A stretch of 11,987 nucleotides of DNA from an uncultured Acidimicrobiaceae bacterium (GTDB lineage Bacteria; Actinomycetota; Acidimicrobiia; Acidimicrobiales; Bog-793), in assembly GCA_903907185.1 (NCBI GenBank), contig CAIVND010000098.1, forward strand, positions 1 to 11,987. Reading direction: 5' to 3'. Both the position numbers and the translations under genes were made by a program. Position 1 is the stretch's first letter. The number at the start of each line of letters is the position of its first letter. Positions 1 to 6,912 of this stretch are shown here, one piece after another. The notes beneath the pieces are model-generated. The model saw nothing but the letters and a program-made list of their open reading frames with translations. It searched no databases and was not told where the DNA came from.

Positions 1-767
1 GATCTAGGCTTATAAAGACCAAGCTCACGCAGTACCCGGACCGCGGCCGTTACCTCGGTCGCGAGCTCCGGGCTCACTGCTGGCGCTCTCGCAATCACGA
101 TCGCGACTTCGTCCTCGAAGCTGGGTTGACCAAGCCAGTGGTAGAGCGAACGTCGCTTGAGGGCATCGTGCACATCCCGGGTTCTGTTCGAGGTCAAGAT
201 GACGATCGGGGGATTAACGGCACGCACCGTTCCAAGCTCAGGAACACTCACCGCATAGTCAGAGAGCGCCTCGAGGAGGAAGGCCTCAAACTCATCATCG
301 GCGCGGTCGACCTCATCGATCAGGAGCACTGGGGGTGCAATGCCAACCGGTGCGCTGAGCGCTCGCAGTAACGGTCGACGAAGCAGGAACTCCTCGGTGT
401 AGAGCTCACGCTCATCAACTTGTCGGGCGGATCCGTTCTGTCCCTGAACGCGTAGATGAAGGAGCTGTCTCGCATAGTCCCACTCGTAGAGTGCCTGGGT
501 AGAGTCGATACCCTCATAACACTGCAGTCGAAGCAGCTCGCCGCCAGTGATCTGTGCGATTGCCTTTGCAAGTTCGGTCTTTCCCGAACCGGGCTCACCC
601 TCCAAAAAGAGCGGCCTACGCATCGAGATGGCGAGATACAGCACCGTCGAAAGTGAACCACCAGCGATGTAGTCAATCTCCGCGAGTCGAGCTCGGACAT
701 TTTCTGGTGAGTCGAATGGTGAAGAACGACTAGTGATCTCTTCTGACACTTCGCTCCCCTCGCTCAT
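1..767 (-). CDS. MoxR/CoxD-type AAA+ ATPase, 3' end cut by window edge
   Basis: MoxR-family AAA+ ATPases act as chaperone-like remodelling enzymes, usually with a von Willebrand factor A (VWA) protein encoded just downstream. The frame is open from the ATG at 767 to base 1 (255 codons seen). Visible motifs are Walker A GEPGSGKT (residues 57-64), Walker B LLIDEVDRAD (about 148-157), the sensor-1 stretch ILTSNRTRDV (190-199) and the arginines after it (R205/R206). The stretch LQCYEGIDSTQALYEWDYAR (81-100) is typical of the CoxD-like branch. The C-terminal lid domain lies off the window. The gene follows the HelD gene on the same strand after 69 bp, so the two may be co-transcribed. The start is uncertain: the ATG at 767 has little Shine-Dalgarno signal, whereas a GTG at 749 has a good one. 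Family is sure; substrate is unknown. Confidence 0.9.
   Translation of the reverse strand, partial: MSEGSEVSEEITSRSSPFDSPENVRARLAEIDYIAGGSLSTVLYLAISMRRPLFLEGEPGSGKTELAKAIAQITGGELLRLQCYEGIDSTQALYEWDYARQLLHLRVQGQNGSARQVDERELYTEEFLLRRPLLRALSAPVGIAPPVLLIDEVDRADDEFEAFLLEALSDYAVSVPELGTVRAVNPPIVILTSNRTRDVHDALKRRSLYHWLGQPSFEDEVAIVIARAPAVSPELATEVTAAVRVLRELGLYKPR
754..761 (-). promoter_or_regulatory. Ribosome binding site supporting an alternative GTG start for the MoxR gene
   Basis: On the minus strand GAGGGGAG ends four bases before an in-frame GTG at 749-747. The ATG at 767 has only a weak purine run before it. The site lies inside the longer reading frame, so translation may start at the GTG and make a protein six residues shorter. 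It could also be a chance match within coding sequence. Confidence 0.45.
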
Positions 768-836
768 TGGATCTTGTCGATGGCAATGGTTTCTCGTGCA
801 TTCACTCTCACGCTAGGTCACGAACCACTGCGATCA

Positions 837-3224
837 CTATTCGCCAGGAAGCGATCGCACCTCGTATCGATCCGCTGGAAAGAGCGAGGGAAGCGGAGTC
901 TCGTGGACGAAGATCAGCCGCTGCGTCGCCCTTGTGAGTGCCACGTAGAGATCGCTCATCCCTCGGGGAGAGGCATCGATCATCAGCTGTGGTTCGACAA
1001 CGATCACCACGTCAAACTCCAACCCCTTCGCATCTCGCGTATCGAGCAAAACAACTCGCGCATCGTCGGCTCGATTTCCGCCCGCAAAGTAGAGAGGAAG
1101 CTGCTGGGCAAGTGACTCGCGCAACGGTTCCAGGATCGATGAGGGTACAAGAACGGCAAGACGACCCTCCTCAAGGGTCGATAGCTCATTCGCAACCACT
1201 CGAAAGATACTCACACCAAGGTTGTTGGGATCACTCAGATAGGCGATCGGAATCGACCCAGCATCACGTATTGCAGCGGGGGCAACCACCCCAGGTGATG
1301 CAGCAGCAAGAACGGGGACAGCGAGGTGCATGATCTCGCTTGGCGTGCGGTAGTTGACGGTGAGCTGAACCTCACTCCAACGGTCCGCTCCATAGCTGTC
1401 AAGAACCTCTCCCCACGATGACGGCGACCACGGCGAACTCGCCTGCGCGAGATCACCGACGATGGTCATCGACCGACTCGGATTTCGCCGGAAGATCATC
1501 CGCCATGTCATCGGTGAGAGCTCCTGCGCCTCGTCGATGATCACGTGTCCAAACTTTACTGTTCGATCATTACGCGCCCGTTCCATGAACTCCTCGCCGG
1601 TTCGACCGGCGTAGGCATCAGCGAGCGCCTCCACGTCAAGCTCGCGATCAACACGGAAGGTGCCAAGCACCTGCTGCGCATAGGCAGCCTCCTCTCGCCG
1701 CTCAGCACTACGGCGGCGAAGCTCTCGACGACGCTGTGCATCATCGGCTGGACCGAGTTGCTCGGCGGCTTCGTCGAGGACTGCCACGTCTTCGATCGTC
1801 CAGTGCACCCCAACGGCATTTTCGATACGAGGACGCGCCAAAGCCTCGCGCTCGGTGTCGGTGAGCTGCGGAGTTGCGGCCCGAAGGAGTGCGGGAATAC
1901 CAAAAAGGTCATTTAAGAGCTGCTCGGGAGAGAGCACTGGCCAGATGCGTTCCATCGTGACGAGAAAATCATGTGACCGCGCGAGTGCTCGCCGGATCTC
2001 ACGGAGTTCCTCGTGGTCGGGAACCTGCCCCCCGATCGCGGTGATCGATTCCACGAGCTGACGGAGCAGATACTCGAGGAGGACGCCCTCCACCGAGACC
2101 CGAGCCTGGTTGTGTGTGCGACGGCGTGCCCGACCGGCGTCGCGCGCCCGTCGCATCACCGATCGCGGAAGGGTGAGGCGCGATCGCTCGAATGCCAGCA
2201 CCTGGGGTTCACGTGGCACCCGCTCTCGACCGGCGATCGCTCGCTCAATGATCGAAACCATTTCGAGACCGCCTTTGATACGCATCGCAGTGTCGTCATC
2301 GTGGATGGTCGCGCGCACTCCAGGAAACAGTCCATGTGGCGTCACCAACATCGCTCGGTCTTCGCCAAGTGCAGGAAGGACCTGGTCGATGTAGTGCAAG
2401 AACACTCGGTTCGGACCGATCACGAGCACGCCGTTCTGCATCAGCCGGTTCTGATAGTTAAAGAGCAGGTAGGCCGCACGGTGAAGCGCAACAGCGGTCT
2501 TGCCCGTGCCCGGTCCCCCTTGAACGACCAGGATGCCCGAGAGCTCCGAACGGATGACCGCATCCTGTTCTCGTTGGATGGTCGCAACGATGTCGCCCAT
2601 CTGTCCCGTCCGTGCGCGCCCAACGGCGGCAAGCAGTGCAGCGTCGCCATGCAGCGTCGCTGGGTCAGTGCTCTCTAACAGTGCTCGATCAAAGATCTCA
2701 TCATCGATATCGATGATCTCTTCACCCTTGGCGAGCAGATGGCGCCGCCGCCGAACACCCTCTGGCGCTCCCGATGTTGCGCTGTAGAACTTGGCAGCGA
2801 TCGGAGCCCGCCAGTCGACGAGCAGAGCGTCCTGGTCACTGGTGCTCAGTGCCACCCGACCGATGTGAAGCACCGTTCCGTCCTCAAGATCGATGCGTCC
2901 AAAACACAGTGGCGCATCGCCGATCATCATCTTTCGAAGTCGTGCAGAGTGATTCGCCGCAATGGCATCGCGCTCAGTTCTCCACTGATGGGTCCCGGTG
3001 GCCGGAGAGGCCAAGATCTCAGCAAGCTCCCGATCGATCTTGGCTCGGTAGGCATCAAGGGCCTCGTAGAGCATCGCGACGTAGCGCTGCTCAGCGGCAA
3101 GTTCGCTGGTGGGCCGCCCAACTTCATCGATATCGACGAAGGAATGCTGTTCGAACTCAGGACCCACTGAACCTCCAACACCATCACGGCGTCGCGTGGA
3201 TGGTTCTGCCGAAAATCTGATCAT
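837..3224 (-). CDS. helD: HelD-type superfamily 1 helicase-like ATPase (RNA polymerase recycling factor family)
   Basis: HelD proteins bind stalled or post-termination RNA polymerase and use ATP to release nucleic acid; in mycobacteria and Streptomyces they are also linked to rifampicin tolerance. From the ATG at 3224 the protein has 795 residues. It has an N-terminal region with a predicted coiled-coil part (about 40-100), the HelD hallmark VDWRAPIAAKFYSAT (136-150), a Q-motif-like TIQREQ (215-220), Walker A GGPGTGKT (236-243), motif II DEAQ (564-567), motif III GDLAQAS (590-596), motif IV NYRTP (624-628), motif V AKGLEFD (732-738) and motif VI VALTRATQRL (761-770). The 320-550 insertion between motifs fits the HelD-specific domain. 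The start at 3224 is preferred over an in-frame ATG at 3299 because AAGGGG lies 8 bases upstream and the extra 25 residues do not look like the family. All ATPase motifs are intact. The MFS gene beside it is divergent, and the MoxR gene is downstream on the same strand. Confidence 0.9.
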   Translation of the reverse strand: MIRFSAEPSTRRRDGVGGSVGPEFEQHSFVDIDEVGRPTSELAAEQRYVAMLYEALDAYRAKIDRELAEILASPATGTHQWRTERDAIAANHSARLRKMMIGDAPLCFGRIDLEDGTVLHIGRVALSTSDQDALLVDWRAPIAAKFYSATSGAPEGVRRRRHLLAKGEEIIDIDDEIFDRALLESTDPATLHGDAALLAAVGRARTGQMGDIVATIQREQDAVIRSELSGILVVQGGPGTGKTAVALHRAAYLLFNYQNRLMQNGVLVIGPNRVFLHYIDQVLPALGEDRAMLVTPHGLFPGVRATIHDDDTAMRIKGGLEMVSIIERAIAGRERVPREPQVLAFERSRLTLPRSVMRRARDAGRARRRTHNQARVSVEGVLLEYLLRQLVESITAIGGQVPDHEELREIRRALARSHDFLVTMERIWPVLSPEQLLNDLFGIPALLRAATPQLTDTEREALARPRIENAVGVHWTIEDVAVLDEAAEQLGPADDAQRRRELRRRSAERREEAAYAQQVLGTFRVDRELDVEALADAYAGRTGEEFMERARNDRTVKFGHVIIDEAQELSPMTWRMIFRRNPSRSMTIVGDLAQASSPWSPSSWGEVLDSYGADRWSEVQLTVNYRTPSEIMHLAVPVLAAASPGVVAPAAIRDAGSIPIAYLSDPNNLGVSIFRVVANELSTLEEGRLAVLVPSSILEPLRESLAQQLPLYFAGGNRADDARVVLLDTRDAKGLEFDVVIVVEPQLMIDASPRGMSDLYVALTRATQRLIFVHETPLPSLFPADRYEVRSLPGE

Positions 3225-3410
3225 CCAGAGTACCCCTTTTGGCTGCGAGTCAGACCGGTAACTCTCCCTTGTCACTCGAACTACCTGGGTGGACGACATT
3301 GTCCTCGCCAGCTGTGGGCGCTGGAACTATCGTTCATCGAGGGGTCATCGGGAGGACGACAAGTCGTCACCCGCGAGGTTGTGCCACGAGATTGGGGGTG
3401 GAAGCGACAG
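3225..3410. other. Divergent intergenic region between helD and the MFS gene
   Basis: This 186-bp region must hold the promoters for helD (leftward) and for the MFS/deoxyribosyltransferase/monooxygenase group (rightward). I see no convincing -35/-10 pair in either direction. A short hairpin is possible at 3308-3324 (CCAGC, 7-base loop, GCTGG), but a 5-bp stem is easily chance. Confidence 0.5.
3233..3238 (-). promoter_or_regulatory. Ribosome binding site of helD
   Basis: AAGGGG on the minus strand, 8 bases before the ATG at 3224. It decides the start in favour of 3224. The alternative ATG at 3299 has only GAGG three bases upstream, which is a tight spacing. Confidence 0.6.
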
Positions 3411-4718
3411 ATGAGCGAATCACCGGCCGAGGCGACGCCGAAGGCAGCTCCACCGGACAGTGAGGGCATGCAAGCATGGTCCTGGGCGGCATTTAATTCG
3501 ACCTATCTCCCCGCTCTCATCTTCGCGATGGGAACCGGTATCGCCGTACCTTCGGTCCCCGCAATCGCAAAGTCGTTCCACATCAGCTTCGCCGTTGCGA
3601 CGGGAATCACGACCACCTTCTTGCTCGGTAACCTCGCAGGAGCAATCCCAGCGGGCTGGCTGATCGACCGCTATGGACGTCGTCGGGTCATGCTGATCGG
3701 ACCGCTCTTCACCGCCGTCATGGCCTTTGCGGTCGTCTTCGCGAAGAACTATCCAGAACTGCTCACCTTCCGCTTTCTCGATGGCTGCGGGGCCCAGATG
3801 TGGCTGATGGGACGCCTTGCAGGAATCTCTCACGGAGCGCGGGCGAACCAACGAGGCCGACAGGTGAGTTGGATGTTCGGCATGGACAACACGGGACGCG
3901 CGCTTGGACCACTGATCGGTGGTGTCATGGCTTCGCACTTTGGAATCCGCTCGCCCTTTGTTGCCTATGGCGTGCTCTCCATCGTTGCCCTCATCCCGGC
4001 CTACCGCTATCTCCAAGACACACCGAAGCGATCGGATTACGTTGCACCGCCGACACCAGATGGCACGGTCGCGCAGAAGATCACCTATCGCAAGATCGTG
4101 ATGCCTCGGATTAACTATTTTCTGATCGCTTTCTTCTCGGGCTGTGCACGTGGCCCAGCTCAAGCGCAGGTTCTGATCCTCTATGCCGTGTTTCGCTATC
4201 ACCTGTCCGTGGTTGCGACTGGCTATCTCGCCAGTGCCGCTGCGTTCATCAGTCTCCCTCTTGGATTCATCGCGGGATGGATGATGGACCGTTACGGTCG
4301 GAAAAAGACGATGGTCCCCGGATTTAGCGGAGTCTTCTTCTCCCAGATCGGACTTGCGTTAACGGCAATCTTCGACGTCTCGGTTGCGGTCTTCATTGCG
4401 GTCTACCTCATGAACGTCTTCTCACAGGGGATGACCAGTGGTTCAGTTCAGACCGTCGGCGCCGATGTCGCTCCACCGGAGGCGCGCGGCATGTTCCTTG
4501 GACTTTGGCGATTTGTTGGCCAGGGAGGGGTCGCGCTCTCGCCGATTATCTTTGCCGCGCTCGCCGCGGTGAGTTATAGCGCCTCCTTTCTCTTTGTTGG
4601 AGTCTCCGGCGGAATTGTCGCGAGTCTCGTGATCTTCAAAGTTCCCGAAACCGGTGGTCGACGAGCACTCGCCGAACGCGCGGCAAAAGATGCAGAGGCC
4701 ACGGCGACTACGACCTAG
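3411..4718 (+). CDS. Major facilitator superfamily (MFS) transporter, 12-helix type
   Basis: Inner-membrane secondary transporter, probably proton-coupled, of unknown substrate. From ATG 3411 it has 435 residues, normal for 12-helix MFS proteins. The two halves each carry the loop 2-3 signature: GWLIDRYGRRRVML (82-95) and GWMMDRYGRKKTMV (289-302). The repeat confirms the two six-helix bundles, joined by a hydrophilic loop near 200-235. A cytoplasmic N-terminal tail of about 22 residues precedes helix 1, and a charged alanine-rich tail ends the protein. An in-frame GTG at 3381 would add ten residues; ATG 3411 was chosen because the extra residues look like non-coding DNA, although its own Shine-Dalgarno (GGAAG, about 6 bases upstream) is only fair. 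The gene is divergent from helD and is followed at 60 bp by a deoxyribosyltransferase-family gene. That pairing hints at, but does not prove, a nucleoside-like substrate; a drug or sugar exporter is equally possible. Confidence 0.9.
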   Translation: MSESPAEATPKAAPPDSEGMQAWSWAAFNSTYLPALIFAMGTGIAVPSVPAIAKSFHISFAVATGITTTFLLGNLAGAIPAGWLIDRYGRRRVMLIGPLFTAVMAFAVVFAKNYPELLTFRFLDGCGAQMWLMGRLAGISHGARANQRGRQVSWMFGMDNTGRALGPLIGGVMASHFGIRSPFVAYGVLSIVALIPAYRYLQDTPKRSDYVAPPTPDGTVAQKITYRKIVMPRINYFLIAFFSGCARGPAQAQVLILYAVFRYHLSVVATGYLASAAAFISLPLGFIAGWMMDRYGRKKTMVPGFSGVFFSQIGLALTAIFDVSVAVFIAVYLMNVFSQGMTSGSVQTVGADVAPPEARGMFLGLWRFVGQGGVALSPIIFAALAAVSYSASFLFVGVSGGIVASLVIFKVPETGGRRALAERAAKDAEATATTT

Positions 4719-4778
4719 CAGCTGGCTTGATTGTTCATCGGCTCGAGAAGATCCTGCTCGACCACTACGGTGATAGTG

Positions 4779-5264
4779 ATGGCGGAAAAATCAATCTCGA
4801 TCTATCTCGCGAGTCCTCTTGGATTTACCCCCTATGGAAACCGCTACGCACGTGAGGTTGTAGAGCTCACCACGCAAAAGGGGATGATCCCGCTCGACCC
4901 ATGGTCGAGCATTGAGGGCGCAGAGCTCGGACGACTGATCGACGAGGGTGCTGGCACTGAAGATCTTGAACGGGCAAATGAGATCGTTGGCGCGGCGAAT
5001 CTCCTACTGATCGATGCCTGCGATGGGATCCTCGCGTGTCTCGATGGCACGAGTGTTGATGATGGAACAGCAGCGGAGATCGGCTACGGCGTTGGAATCG
5101 GCAGAGTGGTCGTTGGCTACCGTACCGACCTCCGCGCTAGTGGTGACAACGCGGCGACTCTCGTCAACCTCCAGATCACGCATCTCATTACTCGCAGTGG
5201 AGGGGCGATCTACTCCTCACCCCAAGCAGGACTCGATCACCTGATGTTGCGTCTTTCTCGCTAG
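4779..5264 (+). CDS. Nucleoside 2-deoxyribosyltransferase-family protein
   Basis: Family members cleave the N-glycosidic bond of 2'-deoxynucleosides and pass the deoxyribose to another base, or hydrolyse deoxynucleotide 5'-monophosphates (DNPH1/Rcl-like). From ATG 4779 the protein has 161 residues, normal for this cytosolic Rossmann-like family. The N-terminal strand IYLASPLGF (8-16) holds the expected tyrosine and substrate loop. The core motif LDGTSVDDGTAAEIGYG (88-104) supplies the aspartates and the catalytic glutamate (E100). NLQI (130-133) near the C-terminus is also typical. In-frame TTG 4731 and GTG 4770/4776 codons lie upstream; no strong Shine-Dalgarno decides between them, and ATG 4779 starts right before the conserved strand. 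It lies 60 bp after the MFS gene and 37 bp before the monooxygenase gene, all plus strand, so one operon is likely. Whether it acts on nucleosides, nucleotides or a modified base is unknown. Confidence 0.85.
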   Translation: MAEKSISIYLASPLGFTPYGNRYAREVVELTTQKGMIPLDPWSSIEGAELGRLIDEGAGTEDLERANEIVGAANLLLIDACDGILACLDGTSVDDGTAAEIGYGVGIGRVVVGYRTDLRASGDNAATLVNLQITHLITRSGGAIYSSPQAGLDHLMLRLSR

Positions 5265-5301
5265 GTGGGAGCGATTTTGTCGCCGCGCTAGCTTGGATGA
5301 A

Positions 5302-6897
5302 ATGACTGACGAACCTCAGGTAATCATCGTGGGCGGCGGACCGGTCGGTGTCGCGCTTGCGGTCGATCTCGCGCAGCGCAATGTCACCTCGGTCGTGATC
5401 GAACGTCACGAGGCGGTCGGCACCATACCAAAGGGCCAGTCGTTGATGCAGCGAACCCTTGAGCACTTCTACTTCTGGAACTGTGTCGATGAACTTCGGG
5501 CCGCCCGAGTGTTACCAACTGGCTATCCAATCGGTGGCATTACCGCATATGAGAGTCTCTCAAGTGACTACTGGTACCTACCCGAGGGTCTCGGTGGGGT
5601 CAGTCAGTACTTCTTCCAAGAAAATGAGCGACTCCCCCAGTACAAGACGGAGGAGGTACTTCGTCAACGTGCTGCACAGCTCCCCCAGATCTCCTTCCGG
5701 TTTCACACCACCGCCACCGACGTCACCGAGGTCGATGGCAAGGTCAACGTCACCGTTGAGAACACCGATGATCCAACGATCACTGAACAGCTCAGTGCAC
5801 GTTTCGTCGTGGGCTGTGATGGTGGCCGATCGATCGTTCGCGAGAGCGTAGGCATCACGAGGACGAGTCGGGACTTCGAACAGAAGATGGTGCTTACGGT
5901 GTTCGCCTCGAAGGAGCTGCACGCTGGTCTTGAACGCTTTCCTGAACGCACCACCTACCGAGTACTGAACCCAAAATACAAGGGGATCTGGCAGTTCTTC
6001 GGGCGGGTACGACTCGGCGAAACGTGGTTTTATCACGGGCCGGTACCCAACAACACAACAGCCGCCGATACTGAACTGCTCAAGGAGATGCTCGCCGAGG
6101 TCGCGGGGTTTCCCTTTGCCTGTGAGTTCGAACACATTGGATTCTGGGATCTACGCATCGAGGTCGCCGACCGCTATCGATCAGGAAGGGTCTTTATCGC
6201 TGGCGATGCCTGTCACACCCATCCCCCCTATGGAGGACTTGGTCTCAACACCGGTCTTGATGATGTTGCCAATCTCGGTTGGAAGATCGCGGCCAACCTT
6301 GGGGGCTGGGGTGGCGAGGGTCTGCTCTCTTCCTACAGCGAAGAGCGTCAGCCGATCTTCGCTGAGACCGGTAGCGACCTCATCGGCCAGTGGATCGATG
6401 ACGATGCGGCCTTTTTCCGAACCTATGACCCAAAGATCGATGAGGTCGCCTTCGCGAACGCTTGGAGTGCGCGCACGGGTGGCGAGTTCGCACCGCCGTG
6501 GTATGAACCGCACTACGACGGATCATCGGTCATCGAAGGGGCGCCAACAGATGAGATCGGCGTGCACGGTGCACACACCTTTACCGCACAGGCTGGGCAC
6601 CACCTCGCTCCGGCTGTGCTTTCTGGGGGCACAAGCGTGTATGAGGAGCTCGGTCGGGGATTTACGCTGTTGGCCTTTGACGCCGATCCAACCTCAGTCG
6701 CCAACTTTGTTGCTTGCGCGGCAGAGTTAGCGATTCCGCTCACGGTGATCCGTGACGATCTCGCAGACGAACGTGTCCGCTACGGATCGTCGCTGATCCT
6801 TGTACGTCCCGATCATTTTGTCGGTTGGTGTGGCGACGAGATGCCAAAGGACCTTGACGGACTGCTACGCAAACTCTGTGGAATCGCAACCGAATAG
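5302..6897 (+). CDS. FAD-dependent monooxygenase, PheA/TfdB (aromatic hydroxylase) family
   Basis: These single-component flavoprotein hydroxylases use NAD(P)H and O2 to hydroxylate phenolic or polyketide-like aromatic compounds. From ATG 5302 the protein has 531 residues, fitting the family. It shows the FAD-binding GGGPVG (11-16) followed by acidic E34 (VVIE), the DG motif CDGGRS (172-177), and the GD motif FIAGDACHTHPPYGGLGLNT (298-317), which contacts the flavin ribityl chain. The C-terminal 100 residues, ending with RPDHFVGWCG (502-511), form the thioredoxin-like domain seen in PheA/MhpA/rifampicin monooxygenase relatives. An in-frame TTG at 5293 would add three residues. It is the last gene of the plus-strand group and ends 15 bp from the convergent uvrA-like gene. 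The substrate cannot be read from sequence: catabolic phenol-type and antibiotic-modifying functions (for example rifampicin monooxygenase relatives) are both open. Confidence 0.9.
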   Translation: MTDEPQVIIVGGGPVGVALAVDLAQRNVTSVVIERHEAVGTIPKGQSLMQRTLEHFYFWNCVDELRAARVLPTGYPIGGITAYESLSSDYWYLPEGLGGVSQYFFQENERLPQYKTEEVLRQRAAQLPQISFRFHTTATDVTEVDGKVNVTVENTDDPTITEQLSARFVVGCDGGRSIVRESVGITRTSRDFEQKMVLTVFASKELHAGLERFPERTTYRVLNPKYKGIWQFFGRVRLGETWFYHGPVPNNTTAADTELLKEMLAEVAGFPFACEFEHIGFWDLRIEVADRYRSGRVFIAGDACHTHPPYGGLGLNTGLDDVANLGWKIAANLGGWGGEGLLSSYSEERQPIFAETGSDLIGQWIDDDAAFFRTYDPKIDEVAFANAWSARTGGEFAPPWYEPHYDGSSVIEGAPTDEIGVHGAHTFTAQAGHHLAPAVLSGGTSVYEELGRGFTLLAFDADPTSVANFVACAAELAIPLTVIRDDLADERVRYGSSLILVRPDHFVGWCGDEMPKDLDGLLRKLCGIATE

Positions 6898-6912
6898 CTT
6901 GGTAGTTACTGA

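Noticed and set aside
320..700. 126-codon minus-strand frame inside the MoxR gene
   Set aside because: Another frame of the same strand gives an uninterrupted MoxR sequence with Walker A and B motifs, so this one is a shadow.
786..832. Imperfect hairpin between helD and the MoxR gene
   Set aside because: The stem is broken with a large loop and no T-run follows, so it is not a supported terminator.
2013..2678. 221-codon open frame on the plus strand inside helD
   Set aside because: It lies wholly antisense to a full set of helicase motifs, its product is rich in Arg/His/Ser with no recognisable domain, and no ribosome binding site precedes it.
3308..3324. Hairpin CCAGC-7 nt-GCTGG upstream of helD
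   Set aside because: A 5-bp stem is too short to be a terminator or riboswitch and lacks a T-run.
3420..4202. 260-codon open frame on the minus strand inside the MFS gene
   Set aside because: Antisense shadow of a clear transporter gene; the translation is highly charged and low in hydrophobic order, with no known motif.
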